64,000 nt of DNA, taken from Ectocarpus siliculosus (lineage: Eukaryota; Sar; Phaeophyceae; Ectocarpales; Ectocarpaceae). The notes below the pieces were generated by a model. That model worked only from the letters and a program-made list of their open reading frames with translations, did no database searches and had not been told where the DNA came from. Numbering within the stretch: position 1 is the first letter of the stretch; each line of letters opens with the position of its first letter. The translations under genes and the position numbers were made by a program. Location: NCBI GenBank assembly GCA_000310025.1, contig FN648422.1:173416-237415 (forward strand), written 5' to 3'. Of this stretch, positions 38,266-48,527 are shown piece after piece.

Positions 38266-38348
38266 GAGGGAAATAATTCAGGTTGTTTAGGTGGCAATTG
38301 CCAATTAAGAAAATTCACGAGAAAGCCAACAAAGGGCTTCGCACCTCC

Positions 38349-39699
38349 CTAGAAGTCCTTGAAGCTGTCCTTCACGGTAGCTGAAGGCTTGGCGTACTCT
38401 TCTTCGTGGGTTGTGCCGAGCTCCTTGTAGGTCTTCTTGGTGTCCAGGATGCCAGAAACGGACTGTTCCCACAGGCGCTTGGAGCACCACAGGTGGAGGG
38501 GCGGGTCCTCCCACTCCTTCACGATCACGTCTCCGGCCTTGATTTTGCCGGTGCAGGCCTTATTGATGTCGTTGCCGGTACCACGAGTTGACATGAAGCA
38601 GGTCTTCTGAAAAATCGGCAAGCAGAAGAACCGGGAACAAAATGAAAGAACACACGAACGCATGTCATATCAATCAGACGGATTGGGGCAGGAAAAGCAC
38701 AGGAGAAGCGGGTTCATGAAGTGGCTCTCGATCCAAACATTTCACCAGTTAGACATTCACTAAATGGGAGGATACACTGAAAATATACAGATATAGCGGC
38801 CACGTCGTCAGCCCCACAGAGATATCCAAATGCGATAAAAATTTCTCCAAAAATAGACTCACACCCACAACCGGTTGGCCTTTCGCCACCTCCGTGCCGT
38901 TCTTGAACCGACTGTTGTCGGAGGTCTTCGCACCGCAGCACAGGTTAAAGCACGCGTGCACGTTGTTCCACACTGTGTCCAAAAAGAATCGGTAGACACG
39001 CAGAAATGATTCGCGGGCAATTGTCGGTGCGCGTTGTTTGTTCCACATTTTGTGCAAAAATAATGGACACGAAGAAATGATGCGTGGACACTTTTCAATA
39101 TTTTAGTTACTACTCAAAATGCATGCAAGGTCTTCACGTCTAATTCATGAAAGCACGAACGGACAATGGAGGTCTGCTGACACTCCACGTCTAATTCATG
39201 AAAGCACGAACGGATAATGGAGGTCTGCTGACAACCCATGCATGTATAGGCTATCTGTCGTGTTTCGCGAAGCAAAATCAAACCAACGCTATGTACGTGC
39301 AACGAACGCTACGCTCAATGAAAACTCACCGGTATAGCCGCGATCGTCCTTCTCCTCAGTAGGCTCGCCAAGCGTGGGCGTGCCTCCGACGGGAGTGTTG
39401 CACACCAAGCAGTACTTGGGGTTGTCCTTGCTGGGCTGCAGGATGGTGGTCGTCACCTGGCAGCTGTTGCCGTCACCATACACACGCTGGTCGCACGAGC
39501 CGAACTCACCCCGGCCGTTCTTTTTTTTAACGACCTTGATGTGTCCTTCGCAAGACGGAGACGGGCAAGGCCAGTCGGGGTTGCCTGGCTCAATGATCGC
39601 CCGAGGCTTCACCGAGCTTGCGTTCGTCCTTGACTGATCGGACTTGCGCTTGTTCGGTGAAGCCTTGGACAGTTCAGACAGAGAAAGACGTCCCTTCAT
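38349..39699 (-). CDS. Cys-rich putative zinc-binding protein 1
   Basis: Exons on minus: 39699-39330, 38972-38863 and 38606-38349. Phases close to 245 residues. I do not recognise a named family. Cys positions suggest several zinc ribbons: WPCPSPSCEGH, SCDQRVYGDGNSC, YCLVCNTPVGG, ACFNLCCGAK, KTCFMSTRG, ACTGKIKAGD and LWCSKRLW. The N-terminus is Lys/Arg/Ser-rich (SKASPNKRKSDQSRT), as in nuclear proteins. Donors are GTGAGT in both introns; acceptors are ACACAG and TTTTTCAG. The gene ends within 90 bp of the Helentron Rep start and lies in a block absent from the other unit, so it may be cargo of a mobile element. A second gene of similar size, three-exon layout and Cys content is at 58573-61036, also inside an insertion. 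Confidence 0.72.
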
Positions 39700-40674
39700 G
39701 ATCGAGCGTTTTTTTTGGTATGTGCGGGGGGCGGTGCGGTATGCTATTTTGCCGGGCTGTTTCACTGACGTGGAGCAATGACCCGATCGAATCTAACATT
39801 CACAGTTTCACTGACGTGGAGCAATGACCCAATCGAATCTTACATTCACAGTGACGAATCTAACATTCGCGAAGTACTGTAAGTTAACCTATCTTTCGCC
39901 GCTCCAGAGGATGGACACAGGATGCCGTCTCAAACAGTCAATCTTCCATACATATGACACTGATTGAAATATTGAAATTATGCCCCACGTGAGGGACTGC
40001 TGTGACATGCCACACTTGCGATGGTGAAAATGACACCCAATCGAATCTAACATTCACAGTTTCACTGACGTGGAGCAATGACCCAATCGAATCTTACATT
40101 CACAGTGACGAATCTAACATTCGCGAAGTAAGTTAACCTATCTTTCGCCGCTCCAGAGGATGGACACAGCATGCCGTCTCAAACAGTCAATCTTCCATAC
40201 ATATGACACTGATTGAAATATTGAAATTATGCCCCACGTGAGGGACTGTGACATGCCACACTTGCGATGGTGAAAATGACACCGTATCCAACACTCGTCG
40301 AACTTCGCTGCCTCAGAGGATCTTCATGTGTCACTTTCTGATGTCAAGCATCGCTAATGCCAATGTCCGGGACTGTGAGATGGTGCTGCACTCCGCCGGT
40401 TAAAACCAACACTACTTTAGGCAGATGACACTTGCTTGTAGACCGACGTTTCGCGTGCCTGAACACCGTGCCGTGATGGAAAAACTTTGGAGAGCACGCC
40501 CAGCGCTTTCAAGGCCTTTCAACTTGTAAGGGCGCGTAGAGGTGAAGGGTTCCTAATACGTACTGTCGTACTGTTTTTAGAGTAGGCAAAGTTTCGCCGC
40601 TTCGCTCTCGTGAGCCCGGTTCTGCTCTCTCGTGAGCCCTCAGCCTAAAACGTCATTCTAGGTACCCATAATTA
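39700..40674. repeat. 254-bp tandem duplication in otherwise featureless sequence
   Basis: Bases 39782-40035 are repeated as 40036-40289 with few differences; both contain cgaatctaacattcacagtt, cgccgctccagaggatggac and ttgaaattatgccccacgtg. Within each unit, ctgacgtggagcaatgaccc also occurs twice around 39763-39840. From 40290 to 40674 I see nothing recognisable. The block that is specific to unit 1 ends at 40674. Confidence 0.85.
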
Positions 40675-40858
40675 ACCACTGCTGTGTTCCGGACAGCGCA
40701 GTACATTGATATGCATACGCTGCGTTAATTCTGTACTGCAACCCCGTTCGCTGGCATCCCTGAGTAGGGTTGTCACCCGGTCAATCTGAGTGGAACCGGG
40801 TACCCGGTGAGGTCTGCGGGGGTGCACCCTTGACCGAGCACGGAGGGCAGTATGGGGG

Positions 40859-42381
40859 ATGCTGTATGCCGATGATGCTGGCGTCGTATCGAGGTCTGCA
40901 GAAGGACTGACGAGAATGATGACCATCACCGTTGAGGTGTTCGAGGAGTTCGGGCTAACGGTGTCGGAGAAGACGGAGACGCTCCTGATGCGCGCGAAGG
41001 ACAAGTCGACTACAACATCACAGCCCCCCCCGCCTTCACCACTGACCATCGAAGCCGCGGGACAGAAATACGCCCAGACGACCGAGTTCCGGTACCTCGG
41101 TGGCCTCGTCAACGAACATGGCGACCTCACCCGGGAGATCAGCTACAGGAGCAGAGGAGCGTGGGCGTGCCTCAGGCGATATGGCCAGGAGCTCTTCGAC
41201 AGACCGAAAGCGCCATTCCGACTCAAGATCCGCCTCCTCCTGGCGGAGGCGATGGAGGCACTGCTGTACGGCTGCATGACATGGTCACCACTCAGCGGCC
41301 ACTATCAGACGCTGCGGTCGACACACCACCGACTGCTCCTTCGAGTTATCGGGTACAAGCGCAAGAAAGACACCTACCGGCAGCTCTCGTACGCCCAGAC
41401 GCTGAAGAGGGTCGAATGCCAGAGCGTTGAAGCCACGATCCGACAACGACGCCTACTGTTCGCGGGAGCACTGGCAAGGCAGCCGGACGGGCGACTCCCG
41501 AAACGGCTGATGCTCGGCGAGCTGGCGGGGGGGGAGAAGCCACGTAGGGGGGGACAGGAACAGAACTGGCCGAAGTGTGTGCTCGACGACCTGAAGGCAT
41601 TCGGGGCCGACCACGGATCTACGAAAACCGATCCATGTTGTCTCGGAATTCCCGTACCGAAAGACACGGCACCGAAGTTAAGGTGGACGGAAGCCGCGAA
41701 GGTGGAGGGGGGAGTACCCTGGCATGCGGTGGTGCTGCAGGGAGCTGAGAGGTTCATGACCTCCTGGCACGAGAAGGAAGAAGAGGCCAGCCGACAACGA
41801 GCGCTCAAACGAAACCACAAGCCAACAACCAATGGGGCGGGGGGGGGGCAGGAGACGGACGAGACGGCGAGGGAAGAAAGCAAACGAGAAGAGACGGACC
41901 GAGTGGCACGATACGTGCCGGATTGAATTTCTTTTAGCCAATCCCCCCCCCCCCAACGCTGAACAACGCAGAACGGAGGAAGAGGTATACCAGCCGTAGG
42001 AGAGAGGAAGAGGAGGATAGACACACATGTCCATGTGGCAAATCGGAGGAGAGTAGACCCCACATAGTTGGGGAGTGTGAGTTGTACAGGAAGGAAAGAG
42101 AGGATCTCGAGGAGGAAATGAGACAGAGAGGGTGTGACATGGACAAGTTTGGTAAATTAGACAACAGCGAAAGAACGATCGCGATAATTGGGGATAGATG
42201 GTGGGCACAAGAGGCCCTAGAGGACGGGGATAAGATGTGCAAGAAATTTTTATGGAGTTTGTGGCAGAAACGTAAAGAGCTCCCAAATGTTGGGGGGGTC
42301 TCTAGTAGGGGTAGGAACGGTGCTCCGTCTCGAAAGGGACGCGTGGTCAATGGTCAAATGACTACGCCAAGCAACAAATGA
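40859..42381 (+). pseudogene. LINE (non-LTR retrotransposon) reverse-transcriptase fragment
   Basis: Open frame 40859-41926 starts MLYADDAGVVSRSAEGLTRM, the RT catalytic YADD motif, and continues with GLTVSEKTETLLM, FRYLGGLVNEHGD and LLYGCMTWSPLSGHY, typical of LINE RT C-terminal regions. Everything N-terminal of YADD is missing. After the stop and a poly-C run (41942-41956), another frame carries CPCGKSEESRPHIVGECELY (about 42030-42089), the C-terminal zinc knuckle of such elements, followed by a charged tail to 42381. The copy is 5'-truncated and frame-broken, so it is not active. It lies 73 bp inside the left TIR. Confidence 0.85.
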
Positions 42382-42794
42382 GTACGCCCCCCCCCCCCCA
42401 ACGCTGCACCATTGCACCAACCCCCAGTAGTGATTTCGTACCATTACAATGTATCGCTGGGTGGTGGCCATGTTTGCGTGTTTGCTTGTTCGTTAGTGGT
42501 CTCTCCACCGTGTGCCTTGTTCTGCCTCATACTTCTTGTTATTTTCGGCCTGGTCCCTCTTTGTCCTCGCCCTTTTTCATTTTATTTTCATTTTTTTTTC
42601 TCTTCTCCTTACGGTTTCCTTCTTTATTTTTTCTCTTTTTTTCTCTCTTTTTCTGTGCCAGATGGCCTGGTCTCTGCTTGCGTTGTGAAGTACCAAGATT
42701 GAACCAAGGGGGTGTACGTCTTTCTCCGGCCCATGATAGATAGTGACTGCTAGTCTCAGTTGATACCTCGCATAGCGCGCAGAGGGAGTGGAGG

Positions 42795-42978
42795 ATTCCA
42801 GAATATCTGTCGTTGATTTCTATTGACTTGCGGACCCCTCGGGGCCAGTTTATTTGAGTGTACCTTTTTAGGGTAAGTTAACGTGTGACCACCGGAATCG
42901 ACCGCGTCGAGTGTTGGATCAGTACGGACATACGAAGGTACTGGGTAGAGAGAGATCGGAACGGTTTTTAATGTGAAG

Positions 42979-43009
<31 letters not shown>

Positions 43010-43010
43010 C
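42795..43010 (+). mobile_element. SINE-like element with (AAC)n tail, copy 2
   Basis: Second copy of the element at 23517-23722, starting gaatatctgtcgttgatttc and ending gtgaagacaacaacaacaac. Both copies share the same left boundary. It lies downstream of the LINE remains inside the TIR element and may be mobilised by that LINE family, which is inference. Confidence 0.65.
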
Positions 43011-43604
43011 CCGGTCAATACCCGGATCACCCGGTCAAACTGGATACCCGGGTATTGGAGGCACTTTTGGCCTTGAGGACATGACAAAGGGTGCAATCTA
43101 TACGCTGGTTGACAAGGGCACATTGGCCTCGGGGGCGTGACCAGGGATGACCTGATTCGAGGACCATGCCGAACAAAATCCGCGCCTCCCTCTGTCTCAT
43201 GTCTCATGTCTACATAATAATGTCTTCTGTCTCATGTCCCTACACGATGAACAGCAGTCATCGCTTTGCTTGTTATTTTCTGTGCAGCTGCAAGCTGCAA
43301 GACGGGGCGAACGTTACCACCCCATGTAGAAGGAAGGGTGCTTCGCACGCCCCCCTTGGGGGGTGCGGGCAGCGCGCAAGACCCGCAGACAGAGTGAAAA
43401 GCAGGTTGAGGCGCAAGGCGTTTAATTGTGTCAGTATCGAACCTGAACGGCAAGTAAGTGTCGGAGGCGCTAGGTAGGGCAGCACGAGTGTTTTGAGGCC
43501 CATGGAATGACACCCATCCATCCATTTACTACGCATTTATTTGTGTTATTATTGGGAAAAAAAATAAGGGGCAGAAGGTTACGCCATGTGCCGCTTCTCT
43601 AGCG

Positions 43605-44205
43605 GCGCGCTCCGGAACCACCCCCCCGTTTCTTGTTCGATATTATGTACAGCAGGTAGTCATCCCCCCTCCTTCTCTGCCGTATGTTTACTTGGCTTTA
43701 CTTTGCTGCATGCATAATTATTATTTAACGCCATGTACAGCAGCAGGGTTATCCTCCCTTATCACGCTCCGGAACCAATTACCCCCCCCCTTTCTTGTTC
43801 GACATTATGTACAGCAGGTAGTCATCCCCACTCCTTCTCTGCCGTATGTTTACTTGGCTTTACTTTGCTGCATGCATAATTATTATTTAACGCCATGTAC
43901 AGCAGCAGGGTTATCCTCCCTTATCACGCTCCGGAACCCATTACCCCCCCCCTTTCTTGTTCGACATTATGTACAGCAGGTAGTCATCCCCACTCCTTCT
44001 CTGCCGTATGTTTACTTGGCGTTGCTGCACTAATATTATTTGACGCTATGTACAGCAGGGTTATCCTCCCTTATCACGCTCCGGAACCAATTATTTACCC
44101 TTTGTTCGACATTATTATGTACAGCAGGTAGTAGTCATCCCCCCACTCACTCCTTCTCTGCCGTATGTTTACTTGGTTTTGCTGCACTACTACTATTATT
44201 TAACG
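43605..44205 (+). repeat. Four-copy tandem array of about 160 bp
   Basis: Units begin near 43630, 43792, 43953 and 44104 with ttgttcgacattatgtacag, and contain ccttctctgccgtatgttta, the palindromic tgcatgcataattattattt and gttatcctcccttatcacgc. The copies diverge slightly and the last is shortened. The array lies inside the TIR element. Confidence 0.9.
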
Positions 44206-45118
44206 CTTCCGGGAAGGCGAGGTGCTGGGGTACGCTGTGCGGGTGTTTTAGCAACGGGTGTGGCTCCCTGTGCGTGTGCTGTCGGCTGTGTCTGCTGTGT
44301 GCGCAGCCTTGCGTGCACTTTGGGGGCGCCGTGTATCGAAAAGGCCAGATACCCGGGTGACCCGGGTACCCGGGTATTAGATTGCCGACAATACCCGGGT
44401 ATCAAAATCAGTACCCGGAACCGACCGGGTATTTTAATACCCGGGTACCTGGTCCGGGTACCCGGGTATTAGATTGACCGGGTGACAACCCTATCCCTGA
44501 ATAGCACCATCGGCGGAACTGCGGTACAGCACCACACACCAGCAGTCACGTGTTAGCGCTCTCTTAGACCCGCAGGTGCTTGTGTGTGTGCCTTTCGAGC
44601 TTCAACCGCAGATCAGACCCAGACGAGCACCCTGTAAACCAGTGAATGGTTATTCGATACTTCGGCGGCTCCCTGCTGCAGTCGTGTTGACAACCTGTGT
44701 CGTGTGGCAAGACCGTCAAGTCTGCAGCCGTCAGACAAGCGAAACATGCAAGCAGTATGCAGCCTCACAGCTTTGTCTAGACTACCCCCTTTATCCTGAA
44801 CCAATTGCATTCCCTTCTCGACGAAATCCGCACATGAGACGTGTAGACAGCTGTGGCATCAGTTAGTCCACCGCCGATCCTCAAGCACGTGTCCTATCTC
44901 GTCCCCCCCCCCCCCTATCTCTAAACCCCGCCGCCGCTCCCATTCACCCCCTCCCCCCCCGCCCTCCCTCGTACACCCAACACAGGGCATACTCTTCTGT
45001 CCGATCTCTCTCCTCCTACCGACGACCAGCGGCTCACCCCACCAACCGACGTCCACTCGATGGGGGAAGCAGAGCACCCGACCGGTGGGTAAACTCTGGA
45101 GCCGGGCAGCGGCCGCGC

Positions 45119-45315
45119 ATGAGCACCGCCGCCGCGCCGGCCGCCGCCGCGCCTGCTGTTGCGGTAGAGGTGGTGGAGAAGGAGGAGCTACCGACAAACG
45201 AGGGTTCGCCGGAGCTGTTGAAGATCCGGGATACATCGGCGCACGTGATGGCCATGGCGGTGCAGCGGCTGTTTCCGGGGACGCAGGTTACGATCGGACC
45301 CTGGATCGACAACGG
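45119..45315 (+). pseudogene. Threonyl-tRNA synthetase first-exon fragment (bacterial type)
   Basis: ATG at 45119; 197 bases coding 65 residues plus two bases, ending at a GTAAGAG donor (45316). The end, [20 protein letters not shown] then [13 protein letters not shown], is the start of the ThrRS second additional (editing-associated) domain, where GFYYDF normally follows. No TGS domain precedes it in this exon. Fifteen bases after the donor the sequence becomes the 3' end of EEP copy B, so the rest of the gene is absent here. This is an exon cut off by a duplication breakpoint. The complete gene probably starts just right of the window, since spacer D recurs at 63495-64000. Confidence 0.85.
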
Positions 45316-45643
45316 GTAAGAGTTACCGCTGTAGCGGTTTCAAACTTCGGCAGCGACGGGACGGTCTATCTTGTACTCAGCGGCGAGGATGACGTGGTCC
45401 GAAGGTTCTCCGGAAACGGGGAACGGCCCGTTGACTTCGCTCCTGTGCTTCAAGGGCAACACCTGAAAGGGGCGACAGGATCAGGACGGACAAAGACAGG
45501 AGGGTTTGCTGCCTTGGGAGTTTGGGGTTCCGACGGCATGAACGAAGAGTTTTGGCCTGCGACAGGTGAGGACGAAAGGGGGCAGAGATTGTGGCCTGCC
45601 TCTGTCTTGACATTGACACATCCATGCCATGCCCTGTGTCGAA

Positions 45644-46010
45644 AATGCCTCAAGCAGGACGTGCCGCTTACATACCGCTAATGTTATCCTAAAGCAAACG
45701 CACAAGATGTCACCGCTAAAAAATTTCATTCGGCTGAGAAGTCCATCTGCGTGACCCCCCCCCCTGGGCTGGTGCGATGCACAACGCACACCCGAGGGCG
45801 CAGACCCAGGAGTCCGGTGTAGAAGTGATGGGCGGAAGACAGCTTCATACCACACGGTACGAAATCTCCATGCTGTACCACACTCTTCATTTTGGTACCG
45901 CAATATCGGATCACTTGCGGGCGGCACGATTTGCCCTCGCTCGGAGCTACAAGTACACATACCTTGCTCCGCGGGGGCAATGCGGATTGACATTGATTAG
46001 GTAACCCCGT
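45644..46010 (+). repeat. Sequence of about 365 bp present only in EEP copy B
   Basis: Between ccctgtgtcgaaa and cgtcatctattcgcggcacg copy B has extra DNA where copy A goes straight through (27106-27120). It is an insertion in B or a deletion in A; I see no terminal repeats or target duplication. It lies in intron 6 of the EEP gene. Confidence 0.8.
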
Positions 46011-48139
46011 CGTCATCTATTCGCGGCACGTATTCCCGACGTCTCGTTTCTCGGAACTCGCCAAAAAGCGAGAACGGAAGTTAAAAAGATACCGCACGCA
46101 GCCGCAAGTCTCACTTCATGTTGCCCCTGACACCAAAGCTCCTGATGGAGATGCTAACCCAAGGCGGGGTGCGCCCGAAAACAACAGTAAAGGGGACGAA
46201 CGTTTCTGATCTACCAGTATGGTCTACACAAAATCATCTTCGCGCGCGACCCTCGAACGTGACACACTGCTGTCGGGGGTAGGGTCTGCATCAATCACCT
46301 TGACGGCGGTGATGCCAGGGGTGTGGAAAATGTAGTCCAAGGTGTCGATGAACGGGTCCCAGTCCTCCACCTGCGAGAAGACAAAACGGCAGCATCGGCC
46401 ATGGCATCAGCAGAAGGAGCGGCACACACTATTTAGGTGGATCACTCTTTCCCAAATGGTCGTGCCGACACCCCCTGACTTCAGCACGCCAGGAATCGAT
46501 TATTGACCAAAAAGGAAAACCCTGCTAGTTTGCATCACGAGCCGTCCTACTGCTGGACCTGACACCATGTCCAATACAGATCAGACTCTCACGTGAACTT
46601 TTCGGGCTCTTGCTTCGCGCGGAACCTTTGTAACGAATGCAATTTAAAGCTCTTTCTTATACCGACGACGCCTCCGAACAGTGCGACGGGCTGAGAGAGC
46701 GAAAGTGCACGGAAACAGATAATCGAGAGAATCTTAACGTATGTCTAGCTAGCAAGTGCTTCATACGAGTATACCTTAGCATTGTTGGTGAAATCCGGCT
46801 CCTTCCCATCCACTTGCTTGTAGGCGCTCTGGAGGCAAACCCCAGTCTTGGGCGTCCAGTCCTTCTCCCACTCAGGCCGAACCGGGAAGTCGCCGCTGCT
46901 TTCAGGCAAGTCGCCTGTTGTTTTTTTGGCGATTATAGTATATGGTTGTCGGTTTGACGACCAACGGACGGAGGAAACAAATCAACGCTCAAGGGGGGGC
47001 AGGTGGGCACTACAGTTATATGAGTCAGTCGGAGACAAGACAATATCCGCAGGAATACCATTCGACCCAACCATTTGACGCTTCAAACATCGGACATACA
47101 TACATCTCCAGACAAACAGCTGTGCTCCAGACCCCCCACGCCGTGCTCGAAAACAAAACAAAACAAATCATTCCTGACACGATTGCGCGGCGGGGGGAAA
47201 GGATCTGCGGCCTCTCACCTTCAACCGCGAGTTTGTAGCAATCCGAGTCAGGGTTAAAGTTGAAGTCCCCCGCGAACACAAGCGGATCAGGTCCCGCCAG
47301 CTTGGCTAAGTGCCTTATGGCTAGCGATGTGTGCATGACCATCACAGGCCGGATGTTGAATAGGCACGGCATGTGGTACGTCCCTACGCAGAAGGTGCCC
47401 CCGTTGGGCAAGTCAGCCGAGCCCGTCTTGGGGCGGAGGCGGGCGAACAGCACCTGGTTGAAATGCCTCTCCGCGATCTGCAGTCAGTTTTCGTCGGTTG
47501 AATAGTTCGGCGAGGAGCACGCGGGGAAAATAATGGCGGTTCGCGTAGATGAGAAAAATAAATGTGATAATGTGATTTTGTGGTGTTGGCAAGTGGTTTG
47601 ATGTCGCTGTGGTTGTTGTCCTCGTTGATGGCGATCTATTTCCATCTACACAAGTGTCAAAAGTTAACAACAAACATCGCCTTGTGCATATCGTCTCCTA
47701 AAAACCAAAAATTGCTTAATTACTTGAGATTGTATGGATTAATTAAATATGCCAGAGCAGTGGCAAGTGTGAGAGGATTCGTAGAAGAACTGTTCCTCCG
47801 TACACGATTTCGCTCATACAGAAGCCGGGCTGCACTGACTGACACCTGGTACCAAGGCTATTCGTTGTTTTTTTGCTGTTGAGAAAGGACTTTTTCACCC
47901 TGAGTTGTACCGAAGTGTGGGGCGCGTGTGTGCTAGGGGACAGACTTCTGTCCGTGAGCTTACCCGCCTTGAGTTCGATTCCCCCGACTTTTGCGATTTT
48001 TGCACATGGCCAACGAGCGTCGACCGCAAGGCGCTTGCGTCCGAAATATAATTGATCCTGCCTCCATATATGTACTCCCCAAACCCAAAAACAATTAATT
48101 AAATCAAACACCCCCATATATTAATTAATTAAATCAAAC

Positions 48140-48473
48140 TGTGGATGACAGGTGTAGAAGTGCTGTAACCATTGGTGTTGCACATACCAAAGTAGGACCA
48201 AGATACGATCCGAACGGAGGATCTTACTGATGGTTGATCAGCAAGAGACCCGACTGTGGATGCGTCCCTCTTGGCGCCACCTGTGGAGCTTGGGAATCCG
48301 AGACCCTCGGGCTTGGTCTCCCTTGCCCCTTCGGCGGCACACTCTCCCTTGTCTCTCTCTTCTGAGACCCTCTCCTCTCTAAATCTCGACGAAGAGAACT
48401 GCCAGCCCTTAGTAGTGGGAAAAGACTACTGCGACCTGGGCCTCCCCCCCAACGAGGGAAGCCTGTGTCCTTA
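48140..48473 (+). repeat. 5' LTR of the Gypsy element
   Basis: Starts tgtggatgacagg and ends cctgtgtcctta; 334 bp. It differs from the 3' LTR at two positions (ccattGgtg vs ccattTttg-type change near 48177, and gacTact vs gacCact near 48427). A short open frame inside both LTRs (MDASLLAPPVELG) is not a gene. Confidence 0.93.
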
Positions 48474-48474
48474 T

Positions 48475-48491
48475 TGGCGTCGACGAATTAA
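48475..48491 (+). other. Candidate primer-binding site
   Basis: TGGCGTCGACGAATT lies one base after the 5' LTR. Plus-strand TGG at this place matches the CCA end of a tRNA primer, as in most LTR retrotransposons. The tRNA identity is not determined. Confidence 0.6.
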
Positions 48492-48527
48492 AAGATACTC
48501 TGCTGGTACTGGAGGTAGAGGTAAGAG

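Larger units (their letters stand above)
33000..38345 (-). mobile_element. Autonomous Helentron-type Helitron (limits approximate)
   Basis: A rolling-circle DNA transposon defined by its Rep-helicase protein and a downstream OTU-protease frame; OTU domains are known from the Helitron2/Helentron group. The left limit is near a short hairpin (tccctt ggg aaggga on minus, about 32978-32993). The right limit lies between the Rep start (38265) and the stop of the neighbouring gene (38349), where minus reads ggcaattgcc, a small palindrome. I could not fix the termini to the base. The element sits in the block of 32056-40674 that is absent from the second unit, where only 127 bp (63368-63494) separate the same flanks. 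Confidence 0.82.
40766..44492 (+). mobile_element. 3.7 kb terminal-inverted-repeat element with 10-bp target duplication
   Basis: The left end agggttgtcacccggtcaat (40766-40785) is the exact reverse complement of the right end (44473-44492). It is flanked by atccctgagt (40756-40765) and atccctgaat (44493-44502), a 10-bp target duplication with one mismatch. The uninterrupted site at about 63575 reads atgcctgagtagcacc. A 9-11 bp duplication is typical of Mutator-like elements, but no transposase is present. Subterminal DNA is full of cccgggtaccc-type palindromes (44350-44470). Inside lie LINE reverse-transcriptase remains, a SINE-like copy and a 160-bp tandem array, so it is composite or nested. 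Confidence 0.9.
40675..44905 (+). repeat. Spacer D, unit-1 copy, split by a TIR element
   Basis: Bases 40675-40765 plus 44493-44905 match 63495-64000 nearly base for base (accactgctgtgttccggac ... cagcagtcacgtgttagcgc ... cctcaagcacgtgtcc). The interruption is exactly the 3.7 kb TIR element. The intact copy at the right end of the window is therefore the empty-site reference. No gene is recognisable in D. Confidence 0.93.

Noticed and set aside
47900-48010. tRNA-like sequence with gttcgattcc (B-box-like)
   Set aside because: No cloverleaf can be drawn with a matching acceptor stem and A box; at most a weak SINE hint.
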